Source: Methylobacterium persicinum (GTDB taxonomy: Bacteria > Pseudomonadota > Alphaproteobacteria > Rhizobiales > Beijerinckiaceae). From it: DNA of 64,000 nucleotides. Position numbers and translations under genes: made by a program. Of this stretch, positions 34,137 to 42,317 are shown in pieces. Positions within the stretch are counted from its first letter, which is position 1. Each line of letters opens with the position of its first letter. The notes under the pieces are model-generated. The model saw only the letters and a program-made list of their open reading frames with translations. It was not told the origin of the DNA and did no database searches. The stretch lies in assembly GCF_022179525.1 (NCBI RefSeq), contig NZ_BPQX01000017.1, positions 1 to 64,000 on the forward strand, read 5' to 3'.

Positions 34137-34664
34137 TCAGCACTTGTTCCGCTTGGTCTGGCGCTCCGCCCGCGGCTGGGCGTCGGGCTTCAACCACTCG
34201 GGCTTCGCGTTCCTCCGCGGTAGGGCGCCGCGCAGGCTGCCCGCATCCCAGGGAACGGTATCCCCGCCGTAATCCTCGAACGCGCGCGGCAGCGTTTCGT
34301 CCTGGGTTCCAGGAGGCCAGATCCCGATCACGCGACGACCCTGGGCGGCGGCCCGCTGCATCACGCGCCCCAGCTCCTCGTCCGCGAGGCAATCGGGAGA
34401 CAGCACGATCACCCCCAAGTCCTCGTCCGGCGTCTCGGCGTGACCGGCCGGCGCCTCGTCATTTGCGGGTACGGGCTCGTCGTCTTCCGGTGCAACGGGA
34501 TCCTCGACGTGCTCGCCGTCTTCCCCTTCGTCGTCCTCCTCTTCGTCGGGCTCGACAACGGCGACCTCCTCGTCCACGACCTCGCAGCCCGCCTCGGCCA
34601 AGAGCTTGAGCAGGGCCGTGCGTTCCTCGTCGTCGACAGGACCGAGCACGCAAACCTTCGGCAT
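34137..34664 (-). CDS. TIR-like/Rossmannoid protein with acidic insert
   Basis: 175 residues. It begins MPKVCVLGPVDDEERTALLK, a strand-helix start. A ~55-residue highly acidic insert (residues ~35-85) then interrupts the fold, which resumes as LGVIVLSPDCLADEELGRVM and GRRVIGIWPPGTQDETLPRA. A basic tail ends the protein. The alternating strand/helix order and the SPDCLAD segment resemble TIR-like domains, many of which cleave NAD or sense danger in defence islands. The catalytic Glu cannot be assigned with confidence. Co-directional with and probably co-translated with the Nmad2 gene. Confidence 0.55.
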   Translation of the reverse strand: MPKVCVLGPVDDEERTALLKLLAEAGCEVVDEEVAVVEPDEEEDDEGEDGEHVEDPVAPEDDEPVPANDEAPAGHAETPDEDLGVIVLSPDCLADEELGRVMQRAAAQGRRVIGIWPPGTQDETLPRAFEDYGGDTVPWDAGSLRGALPRRNAKPEWLKPDAQPRAERQTKRNKC

Positions 34665-34868
34665 GTGCGGCTTCTCCCCGGTGCCCAGGTCCTTCCGTCG
34701 CGCATTCCGCCCGGGAGCCTGGCTCAGTAAAGCTTAGGTGGTCAGCCGCGGTCGGTATGGCAAGGGTGCGTCCGCCGCGTGTGTGGATACAGGCAACCCT
34801 GGACTGAGCGCCGGAAAGGTCCGACGATGGCAACCTGAGGATATGCCAACCCGGAGCGGGGAGGGGAC

Positions 34869-36020
34869 ATGGATACGGCGCCGCTTAGCCTGAACGGTTA
34901 TCAAGCCGCGGCGATCCGGACGGACCGGACGCGAGGGAAGGGCACCGGCCTCGACCTGGCCGTGCTCGGCCTCTTCGGCGAGACGGGCAGCCTGCTGAGC
35001 GAGACCAAGAAGAAGCAGCGCGACGCGCGGTCCTATCTCGGCTACGAGGCGAGCGTCGTCGAGGAGATGGGCGACGCGCTCTGGTACCTGGCGGTGATCG
35101 CCGATCACGCCGGGCTGCGCTTGGGGGATCTCGCCGGCCGGGACCTCGCCGGGGGACCCGAGCCGACCTTCGCGGACGTGCAGCCACAGCGTGCCTTGCC
35201 TTTGCACGTCCCGACCGTCGCCTTCGAGCACACCCTGCTACAGCTGGCCGGGGCCGTCGGCCGGCTGGCCGCGCTGGGGGCGCGGGGCGACCTCGCGGGA
35301 AGCCCGGACCTCCTGGAGCGTCTCTCCGCAGTGTTCGGCCTTCTCGTCTCGGCCGCGAACGAGGCCGGCGTCACCCTGGAGCAGGCCGCCATGCGCAACC
35401 TCGCGAAGGCCGAGGACCGTTGGCCGGCGACGCGCGTCGCCCCGCCGCTGTTCGACGAGGCGTTCCCGGACGAGGAACGCCTGCCCCGCGCGTTGACCAT
35501 CGACATCTTCGAGCGCACCGGCGGGAACGACAGGCGGTACGTCGTGCAGCGATGCAACGGCATCTTCATCGGCGACCGCCTGACCGACAACATCATGAAG
35601 CCGGACGATTACCGGTTCCACGACGCCTTCCACTATGCCTACGCCGCCGTCCTCGGCTGGTCGCCGGTGACGCGCGCGCTGTTCCGCCTGAAGAGGAAAA
35701 GCGAGGCCCGCGTCGACGAGGGGCAGGACGGAGCGCGCGCGATCCTGATCGAGGAGGGCGTGGCGACGTTCGTCTTCGGTGAGGCGAAGCAGCTCGGCTT
35801 CTTCGAAGGACAGCGCCCGGGCGACCTGGGCTTCGCCTTCCTGAAATCGGTGAGGCAATTCGTGCGCGGCTACGAGGTCGAGGCCTGCCCGCTCTGGCTT
35901 TGGGAAGAGGCCATCCTCGCCGGTAACGAAGCGTTTCGTTTCTTGCGGGAGAAACGCCGCGGGCGCCTTCGGCTCGATCTGGTCGGGCGGAAGATGCTGG
36001 TCGAGGACCTGCCGACATGA
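34869..36020 (+). CDS. MazG-like nucleotide pyrophosphohydrolase with long C-terminal domain
   Basis: 383 residues. The N-terminal ~100 residues are a MazG domain: LNGYQAAAIRTD, DLAVLGLFGETGSLLSETKK (EExxE-like metal site) and EEMGDALWYLAVIADHAG (ExxxD). The remainder contains IDIFERTGGNDRRYVVQRCN, RLTDNIMKPDDYRFHDAFHY and EEGVATFVFGEAKQLGFFEG, a domain often fused to MazG in conflict loci. The family splits NTPs to NMP plus pyrophosphate, which could purge modified or phage-specific nucleotides. Its stop overlaps the glycosylase start by four bases. Confidence 0.8.
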   Translation: MDTAPLSLNGYQAAAIRTDRTRGKGTGLDLAVLGLFGETGSLLSETKKKQRDARSYLGYEASVVEEMGDALWYLAVIADHAGLRLGDLAGRDLAGGPEPTFADVQPQRALPLHVPTVAFEHTLLQLAGAVGRLAALGARGDLAGSPDLLERLSAVFGLLVSAANEAGVTLEQAAMRNLAKAEDRWPATRVAPPLFDEAFPDEERLPRALTIDIFERTGGNDRRYVVQRCNGIFIGDRLTDNIMKPDDYRFHDAFHYAYAAVLGWSPVTRALFRLKRKSEARVDEGQDGARAILIEEGVATFVFGEAKQLGFFEGQRPGDLGFAFLKSVRQFVRGYEVEACPLWLWEEAILAGNEAFRFLREKRRGRLRLDLVGRKMLVEDLPT

Positions 36021-36685
36021 CACCTGGCGCCTTCATCGAGGCCCTCGCGGCGCTTCGCTTCAGCGACACCTTCAACCCCTACGCCGAGGCCTGCCCGGAC
36101 CACGACGGCGTCGGTGCGCCCCAGGTCCGGCGTGAGAACCTGCGCCTCGTGCTGGAGGCGGCCCTCGCCGGAGGCGTCGACTCGATCTGGATCGCGCGCG
36201 ACCTCGGGTACCGTGGCGGGCGGCGCACGGGCCTGGCGCTCACGGACGAGGCCCACCTCTCCGCCCATGCCGGCCTCTACGGTCAATTGCCGCTGGCGCG
36301 GGCAACCCGCGGCCCCGCGATGACCGAGCGCACGGCGACGGTGATCTGGCAGGTTCTCCGGGACCTGCGACGTCCGATCTTCCTCTGGAACGTCTTCCCG
36401 CTCCATCCGCACGCGTCGGGCGACCCGCTGTCCAATCGCTGCCACACCCGTCGGGAACGGCAGGCGTCCCGCCACCTCCTCGAATGGCTGGTGTCGGAAT
36501 TGCGGCCCCGGGTCCTGGTCGCCATCGGGAGGGATGCCGAGGCGGCGTTGGCGGACTTGGGTATGGCGGCCGAGCGGGTCCGGCACCCCAGCTACGGAGG
36601 TCAGACCGAGTTCGTCGCTCGGATGGGCGAGTTGTACGGCCTACCCGCCAAAGCTCCGCACGCGGTGCAACTCACGCTGCCGTAA
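36017..36685 (+). CDS. uracil-DNA-glycosylase-superfamily protein
   Basis: 222 residues. FNPYAEACPDHDG near residue 19 resembles the first active-site loop of family UDGs. IFLWNVFPLHPHASGDP near 122 is the strand-plus-loop with Asn, and VRHPSYGGQTEFV near 191 is an HPS-type last loop. Such proteins flip and excise, or bind, damaged or modified bases. Together with MazG and Nmad2 the context suggests recognition of non-standard bases. It is translationally coupled to the MazG gene. Confidence 0.78.
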   Translation: MTPGAFIEALAALRFSDTFNPYAEACPDHDGVGAPQVRRENLRLVLEAALAGGVDSIWIARDLGYRGGRRTGLALTDEAHLSAHAGLYGQLPLARATRGPAMTERTATVIWQVLRDLRRPIFLWNVFPLHPHASGDPLSNRCHTRRERQASRHLLEWLVSELRPRVLVAIGRDAEAALADLGMAAERVRHPSYGGQTEFVARMGELYGLPAKAPHAVQLTLP

Positions 36686-36961
36686 GGAAACCGCAGCCGG
36701 GTCTTCCCGACGTTGGTCTGGCGGGCCTCCAGGTCAGGCATGATGCACCAGTACGTGATCGTATGCTGGCCCGGGATGAGACGCCTCGAACCTTCCCATC
36801 GCGCCGGCGGCCACGCGCACCTATGCCGGCGAGACTTCCAGGGTGCGACGCACCGGTGAACCCTAGGAGTGGGCAAGGGGAAGCCGGATCACCTTGCTTT
36901 ACCTTAGGCGTGCCTCCGGTCTATCGCCTTGGCGAAGATCCGGCGGACGAAGGGGGGCGGT

Positions 36962-38281
36962 TTGGACGCGGCGGTTCGTGCGCGATTGCTCGCCTCCATG
37001 GAAGCCGGGCGCCTCGTCCTCCTCTGCGGCGCCGGCCTGTCGATGGCGCCGCCGAGTTCCCTGCCGTCGGCCTGGACCGTGGCCGCCAGGTGCTACGACC
37101 GCTATGTCATGAGCATCGATCCGGCGTGCCCGCAGGAACTGCGCGGCGACCTGGAGTCCCTGGCGGAGATCTTCGCCAAGGAGGACATGCTCGGGTCGGT
37201 CTTCATCGACGCTCTCGTGCCCTGGGAGGATTTCGTCCGGCCGCCCAACGTCGGGCACGCCGCGGTGGCGGACTTCCTGATCACGCGCTTGGCCGCCGGT
37301 GTCGTGTCGGCGAATTACGACACCCTGATCGAGCGCCGCGCGCAGGAATACGGGTTCGATCTCCTCGCCTCCCTCGACGGCGACGAGGCAAAGGTCCAGG
37401 CCCGCAAGCACGCGCCCCTGCTCAAGTTTCATGGCTGCTCCGTCCGCGAGCGGCGAGCCACGGTCTGGACGGCCTCGCAGCTCACCGAGGACCGGGTGAT
37501 CGCCGCGCGCATCGAGAAGACGAAGACGTGGATGGCCCACCACCTCCGCGAGAGCGACCTGCTCGTGGTCGGCTTCTGGTCGGATTGGTCCTATCTCAAC
37601 ACCGTTCTCGCCGAGGCGCTGACGGGCGTCGCGCCGCTGTCGGTGACGCTGGTCGACCTGGCGCCCGAGGACGTCCTGCAGGCCAAGGCGCCCGAACTCT
37701 GGACCCTGGCCAATTCGGAGAACGTCCGGTTCACGCATGTCCAGCGTTCGGGGGCCGAAGTCCTGGACGAACTCCGGAGGGCGTTTTCCCAGGCGTACCT
37801 ACGCAAGGTCCTGCACGCCGGGCGCGCCGCGTTGGAGAGCGAGCTCGGGGCGGAGTGCGAGGCGGGCTGGCTCGATCCGCCCGACCTGGGCAGCGAGGAA
37901 CTCTACGACCTTCGACGGGACGCCGAGGGCGTGCCGGCCACCGCCGCGGCGACCTTGCGGAACCCGGGGCCGTCCGAGGTCCTGGGCTACGCGCACCTGT
38001 TGCTGAGGCGTGCCGGTGCCAGCCAGACCCCCGTCGGCTATGATCTCGCGGGCCGCCGGATCAGGGTCGTGAACGGTTCGGGCATGCTGCTCCAGACGGT
38101 GCAGGACCGGTTCAGGGAGACGCCGTTCGAGGTCGCCGATATCGTGGTCTGCGCCGGAGCCACCGACGTCGGCCTGCCGTTGAACGTCGTTCGGGAAGGG
38201 CGACCGGGCGACATAATCCGGCCGAGCGCCTCCGCGGCATGGCTCGACCTTTCTGCCGCCCGCAGGGAGCTCGACGTGTGA
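36962..38281 (+). CDS. SIR2-domain protein (putative NADase effector)
   Basis: The start is placed at the TTG at 36962, next to a GGGGGG ribosome site; a TTG at 36929 and an ATG at 36998 are alternatives. The SIR2-like fold is visible: LVLLCGAGLSMAPPSSLPSA with the GAG-x-S nucleotide loop, VVSANYDTLIERRAQEYGFD, PLLKFHGCSVRER with the catalytic-position His, and LLVVGFWSDWSYLNTVLAEA. The C-terminal ~150 residues are family-specific. In defence systems SIR2 domains deplete NAD+ on phage infection. The gene overlaps the next by TGATG, so it forms a unit with the putative middle component and the ABC ATPase. Confidence 0.82.
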   Translation: MDAAVRARLLASMEAGRLVLLCGAGLSMAPPSSLPSAWTVAARCYDRYVMSIDPACPQELRGDLESLAEIFAKEDMLGSVFIDALVPWEDFVRPPNVGHAAVADFLITRLAAGVVSANYDTLIERRAQEYGFDLLASLDGDEAKVQARKHAPLLKFHGCSVRERRATVWTASQLTEDRVIAARIEKTKTWMAHHLRESDLLVVGFWSDWSYLNTVLAEALTGVAPLSVTLVDLAPEDVLQAKAPELWTLANSENVRFTHVQRSGAEVLDELRRAFSQAYLRKVLHAGRAALESELGAECEAGWLDPPDLGSEELYDLRRDAEGVPATAAATLRNPGPSEVLGYAHLLLRRAGASQTPVGYDLAGRRIRVVNGSGMLLQTVQDRFRETPFEVADIVVCAGATDVGLPLNVVREGRPGDIIRPSASAAWLDLSAARRELDV

Positions 38282-38811
38282 TGGACATAGCGACCCAGTC
38301 CGAGGTGCTCCTTCGGTCGGCAGGTTATGAGACGTGGACCTGGCCGGGCGGCAGCGTGCCGGTCGTCTGCTTCGAGAACGCAACGGTCGTCGGTTTCCTG
38401 CACGTCTTCGCGAGCGGCGAGAGCCTGCTCGCCGATTGGCAGCAAATCCAGCAGACCACGCTCGGCCGGCATGCGGCCTCGTTGCGCTCTGCAGGCACGA
38501 AGGCCTGGAACGTTTACGCCTTGTTCCTGGCTTGCGGCTCCGAACCGGCCCTCGCGCGGCGGATCGAGCGGATCGAGGAGGATTTCTCCATGACCCGCAA
38601 GATCGCGCGGGGCGACTTGCGCACGGTGGCCGACTTGCGAAGGACGTTGTTGCCCCTCCTGCCGGTCCTCAGCGCACCCGTAATCGGCGGGGCCGATTAC
38701 CGGGCCCGTCTGCGGGCGCGGTTGAGCGACCTTCCGGACGACGCGGTGGCCGCGTTCCTGGGCGCGGCGAGCGCTTCCGAGGTGGCGCGCATCCTGGTGG
38801 ATGCGCCATGA
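38281..38811 (+). CDS. putative ABC-3C system middle component (MC1-like)
   Basis: 176 residues. PVVCFENATVVGFLHVFASG, GTKAWNVYALFLACGSEPAL, IERIEEDFSMTRKIARGDLR and LRRTLLPLLPVL are the segments I associate with the middle component of ABC three-component conflict systems (KxWNVY ... IEED..xTRKI ... LLPLLP). These link a Rad50-like ABC ATPase to an effector. Both overlaps (TGATG with sir2, ATGA with the ATPase) show obligate co-production. Assignment to MC1 is from memory of the family pattern and should be tested. Confidence 0.62.
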   Translation: MDIATQSEVLLRSAGYETWTWPGGSVPVVCFENATVVGFLHVFASGESLLADWQQIQQTTLGRHAASLRSAGTKAWNVYALFLACGSEPALARRIERIEEDFSMTRKIARGDLRTVADLRRTLLPLLPVLSAPVIGGADYRARLRARLSDLPDDAVAAFLGAASASEVARILVDAP

Positions 38812-40865
38812 GGCTCGACTACCTCGAACTGTGCGGCTTCCGGGGCTTCCTGGAGCGCCAACGGGTCGATTTCGGCACTGGCTTCACCGTGATCTGCGGA
38901 CGCAACGGCGTCGGGAAGAGCACGCTGTGCGACGCGGTCGAATTCGCCCTCACCGGCCAAATCGACAAGTACCTCGTCGACAAGGCGGCGAAGGAAAGCC
39001 TCGACGACTACGTCTGGTGGCGCGGCGAAGGCCACCCGGAGGCGCACTTCGTCACCGTGGGATTCCGCGCCGATGACGGGAGCGGCTTCGCGGTGACGCG
39101 CTCGCGCGAGACCGGCGCCGACCGGGACGCGGCACGCATCGAGGCGATGCTCTGCGTTCCGGGCGCGAAGCCCGAGCGGGCGCTCCAGCAGGTCTGCAGG
39201 ACATCCATCATTCGCGACGAATGGATCGCTGCGCTCAGCCTCGACCTGACGGAAACGCAACGGTTCGAGTTCGTGCGCGCGGCGCTGGGCGCCATCGAGG
39301 GTCCGGATTACGCCGCCAAGGCTCGCGAGGCCCTGTCCTCCGCCGAGGCCGTGCACAATGCCGCCGCGCAGTCCTATGAGGAGGCGCGCGCACGTCTGAC
39401 TGCGGCGCTGACCGACCTGGAGCAGATCCGGGACGTCGCCCTGCAGGCCGGGGACGTCGCGGCCGTCCTTACCACCCTGGACGAGCTAACGCCCGGGGCC
39501 GGCCCCGACCTGGGAGCTCGGGTCGCGGCAGCCCGGAAGGCGCTGGCCAGGCGCCGGTCGAACCTCGGCGAGATGGGATGGGTCGCCGACGAGGCTCGCG
39601 CGGTGGCCGCATTGCGCGACACGGTCGCGCGACACGGCGACAGCGCAGGCCGTGACGCGGCGGCGGTGGCCGAAGCCGAGATCGCGGTCCAGGAAGCCCG
39701 CCGCCAGCTGCAGGCCGCCGAGGCGCGCCTGGACCGGGAACAGGAAAGCGACGGCCTCGCCGCGTCGCTCGCGATCCTGGTCGATCACGGCAGCCGGATC
39801 GGCCTGCATGACGACCGCTGCCCGCTATGCCGCGCGCCGCAGGGCGCCCCCGAGTTCGAGAAGGGGCTCGCATCCGCGCGCGAGCGCCTCGCCGCCCGGC
39901 GGTCGGCAGTGCCGGAGGCGCGCGGCGAGGTCGCGGCGGCCCGAACCCGGGTCGAGGATGCCGGCGAGATCCTGAAGCAGGCCGAGACGGTCGTCCATCG
40001 GCTCGCGTCCGCCCAAGCCGAACTGGAAGCCCGGGAAGAGGCGCTTTCGGCCGAGCTCGTGCGACGTTCCCTGGATGGAGGGCTGGCCTACGACCCAGAG
40101 GCCCTGGAGGAGGTGGTGCAGGCCGAACGGAGTCGGTTGATCGACCTGGAACGAAGCATCCTCACCTTGGAAGCTTCGCAGGCGGTGGAACGCGTAACGG
40201 AGCTCGAAGCGCGCCTCGAAGCGCTCCGGGCAGAGGCCGACGACGCGAGCGACCGGCTCGCGCGCGCCCACGCTGCGGTGAGGACCACCCGGACGCTGGA
40301 CCGTACGGTCCGCAGGACGAATGCCGAGATCATCGACGAGCGCCTGGCGGTTATCAGCCCGCTGCTGAACGAGCTGTACCAGCGGCTTCGCCCGCATTCC
40401 GAGTGGCGGTCCATCGATTACGGCATACGCGGCGACGTCAGGCGTTTCCTGAGCCTGCGGGTCGGCAACGGCTTGAACCCGCAATTCGTGTTCAGCAGCG
40501 GGCAGAGGCGCGCGGCCGGGCTGGCCTTCCTCCTCTCCGTTCACCTGTCCCGGCCTTGGTGCAATTGGCGGACGCTCATGCTCGACGATCCGGTCCAGCA
40601 CATCGATGATTTCCGGGCCTTGCACTTGGTCGAGGTCCTGTCGGCCCTGCAGCGGTCGGGGCGGCAGATCGTCTGTGCCGTCGAGGATCCGTCGTTGGCG
40701 GAATTGCTGTGCCGGCGCCTCATGAGCGAGCCCACGGCGCTCGGTCGCCGCCACGACCTGGATCTTGTTCCCGGCGGGGGTGCCTCGGTCACTCGCTCGA
40801 CGGACATCGCACCAGCCATGGTCGGCGTGCTCAGGAGGGCAAGGGACCTGAGCGCGGCGAGCTGA
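38808..40865 (+). CDS. Rad50/RecF-like ABC ATPase of the defence operon
   Basis: 685 residues. The N-terminal half-domain has FGTGFTVICGRNGVGKSTLC (Walker A, ~30-38) after LDYLELCGFRGFL. A ~400-residue coiled coil follows, with a CPLC zinc hook at ~340. The C-terminal half-domain has the ABC signature region FVFSSGQRRAAGLAFLLSVH, and Walker B with D-loop LMLDDPVQHIDDF at ~589. These SMC-like ATPases sense DNA or nucleoprotein structure in conflict systems. It is the last gene of the operon, and 370 bp of non-coding DNA separate it from repeat array B. Confidence 0.9.
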   Translation: MRLDYLELCGFRGFLERQRVDFGTGFTVICGRNGVGKSTLCDAVEFALTGQIDKYLVDKAAKESLDDYVWWRGEGHPEAHFVTVGFRADDGSGFAVTRSRETGADRDAARIEAMLCVPGAKPERALQQVCRTSIIRDEWIAALSLDLTETQRFEFVRAALGAIEGPDYAAKAREALSSAEAVHNAAAQSYEEARARLTAALTDLEQIRDVALQAGDVAAVLTTLDELTPGAGPDLGARVAAARKALARRRSNLGEMGWVADEARAVAALRDTVARHGDSAGRDAAAVAEAEIAVQEARRQLQAAEARLDREQESDGLAASLAILVDHGSRIGLHDDRCPLCRAPQGAPEFEKGLASARERLAARRSAVPEARGEVAAARTRVEDAGEILKQAETVVHRLASAQAELEAREEALSAELVRRSLDGGLAYDPEALEEVVQAERSRLIDLERSILTLEASQAVERVTELEARLEALRAEADDASDRLARAHAAVRTTRTLDRTVRRTNAEIIDERLAVISPLLNELYQRLRPHSEWRSIDYGIRGDVRRFLSLRVGNGLNPQFVFSSGQRRAAGLAFLLSVHLSRPWCNWRTLMLDDPVQHIDDFRALHLVEVLSALQRSGRQIVCAVEDPSLAELLCRRLMSEPTALGRRHDLDLVPGGGASVTRSTDIAPAMVGVLRRARDLSAAS

Positions 40866-41237
40866 AACGGCCTTGATTACCGACGGCGTCGGGACTGTGC
40901 CCGCCCCGGACCGGTGTTTCGACCCGCGGTCCCCGATTTCGTGACCTCGACGAGGGAAGAGGGCAGGGAGCTCGACGACCGCCTCGCAAACGCTCCCCGC
41001 TCTCCGCAGACCGCGTCCGACGTGGGTGGCGCCCTGCCCGCCGAAAGCGGAGAGCATTCCTGCGCGCGGCAATTCCGGGGAGTGGATGCCCGATCAGGCC
41101 GCGAAATCGAAAAGGTTTCGTCCCGGCCAGCGGTCCTGGCTCAAGCCCGACACGGGGATCATCATGTCCGCAGAGGGGCGCGCGGTCACGGGCGCCCCTC
41201 TGCGGAGGCCACCGGGTTCAAGCACATCCCGGGCGTG
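40866..41237. other. 372 bp between the ABC ATPase gene and array B
   Basis: No gene seen. A short inverted segment (GAGGGGCGC and GCGCCCCTC, 41172-41210) is present around the GCGCGGTCACGG sequence and could be a terminator of the operon. Confidence 0.35.
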
Positions 41238-41325
41238 AGGACAGGCTTCCCTGACAATCGGGACAAGCTCTCTTGAGTTCGTACCATTGGCAGGGCCGCA
41301 AATCGGGACACGCTTTCCTGATAGT
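41238..41325 (+). repeat. repeat array B (unit-22-unit-45-unit)
   Basis: Units start at 41238 (AGGACAGGCTTCCCTGAC), 41260 (GGGACAAGCTCTCTTGAG) and 41305 (GGGACACGCTTTCCTGAT); the last is preceded by CAAATC. It aligns over its full length with array A, including the 22-base filler between units 2 and 3 in position though not in sequence. Confidence 0.75.
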
Positions 41326-41739
41326 CTGCCTCGGCTGTCCTAGCCGTCCGGCTCGCCTCGTCCCGAGGCGGCTTCCTCGTGCGTGCCGGGCCGCCGTCCA
41401 GATCATCGTGGAGCGGCCGATCCGACCACGTGAGGACCGCAGCGACTGTATCGGCGAAGCCAGCCGAGCCGACCGCCAGGGCGCCTTCGCGGGCCTGACC
41501 GATCTGGGCGCTCGACCGGATGCCCACCCCGGCGTTGGGGGCCGGTGGTATCCTCGCGGCCATTCCGAAAAGAAAGTACGGAAACTCGAAGGGCATGGCC
41601 CGGTCCGCAGATCACGCTAAGGGTGCGGTCTGGACCCATCGGCCCTATGATCGAGCCGGCATCGGGTTTGATGCCGGCCTCTGTTTCCAAGGGTTGGACC
41701 AGGCATCCGCGCCTGGGCATGTCGGGTCTAGGGAGCAGG
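41326..41739. other. 414 bp between arrays B and C
   Basis: No gene or family motif recognised on either strand. It may be the decayed interior of an element. Confidence 0.4.
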
Positions 41740-41827
41740 CGGACCACGTTCCCTACAAATCGAGATAAACTTAAATGAGACCGCCCCTCCGGGAGTAACA
41801 GAAATCGAGGCAAATTCTCATGTTAGC
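41740..41827 (+). repeat. repeat array C (unit-22-unit-45-unit), degenerate
   Basis: Units start at 41740 (CGGACCACGTTCCCTAC), 41762 (GAGATAAACTTAAATGAG) and 41807 (GAGGCAAATTCTCATGTT); the latter two follow AAATC. Spacing is conserved although the sequence has drifted more than in A and B. Confidence 0.65.
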
Positions 41828-42076
41828 TTGCGCCAAGGCGGGTTGTCGGATCTGCTGCGGAATGTTCTGCGCAGACTGTTTTCCCGAACCAGGCTGTGGT
41901 GCAGCCGCCTCAATCCGGAAAACTGTGCCCGCCTGACGGTGAGAAGAGGGCAATCTGTTATCCTCCGAGCCATCGAGGAAGCCGCAGTCGGTCGAGAACG
42001 CGGAAACCCAAAGCTGAGCGGACGTGAGAGGCCGTTCGCGAACAGGGTCAAACTTCTCTGTAAGCACGGATCTGTA

Positions 42077-42165
42077 AGGACAGAGTTCCGTGTGCTTTAA
42101 GTCAAACTCATTTGAGGGCACTCCCTGTGGGGATCCCTCAAATCAGGACAAGCTTTGCCGAGAAA
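42077..42165 (+). repeat. repeat array D (unit-23-unit-45-unit), degenerate
   Basis: Units start near 42077 (AGGACAGAGTTCCGTGTG), 42100 (AGTCAAACTCATTTGAGG) and 42145 (AGGACAAGCTTTGCCGAG, after CAAATC). A palindromic repeat of a different type begins 7 bases downstream and may have truncated it. The 249 bp between arrays C and D hold no recognisable gene. Confidence 0.6.
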
Positions 42166-42171
42166 TGACAC

Positions 42172-42267
42172 CCTCGTTATTGCGAACGGCGTGAAGCAAT
42201 CCTGGGGTATAGGCCATCCCAGACTATGGTGTGCCCCTGAATTGCTTCGCTCCGCTCGCAATGATGG
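42172..42267. repeat. palindromic interspersed repeat, copy 1
   Basis: A left arm with TTATTGCGAACGGCGTGAAG (42178-42197), continuing CAATCCTGGGG, pairs with a right arm with CCCCTGAATTGCTTCGCT (42234-42251), continuing CCGCTCGCAATGATGG. This is the CGTCATTGCGAGCGAAGCGA-type palindrome widespread in alphaproteobacteria. A second copy lies at 43668-43761, on the other side of the NTT transporter gene. Confidence 0.75.
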
Positions 42268-42283
42268 AAAGCACGCGATCCAA

Positions 42284-42317
42284 GGATTGCCGAAACCGCT
42301 GGATTGCCGAAACGGCT
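42284..42317. repeat. 17-bp tandem duplication at the end of the NTT gene
   Basis: GGATTGCCGAAACCGCT (42284-42300) is followed directly by GGATTGCCGAAACGGCT (42301-42317), one mismatch. It touches the stop codon of the convergent-side transporter gene. It is probably derived from the adjacent palindromic repeat. Confidence 0.6.
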
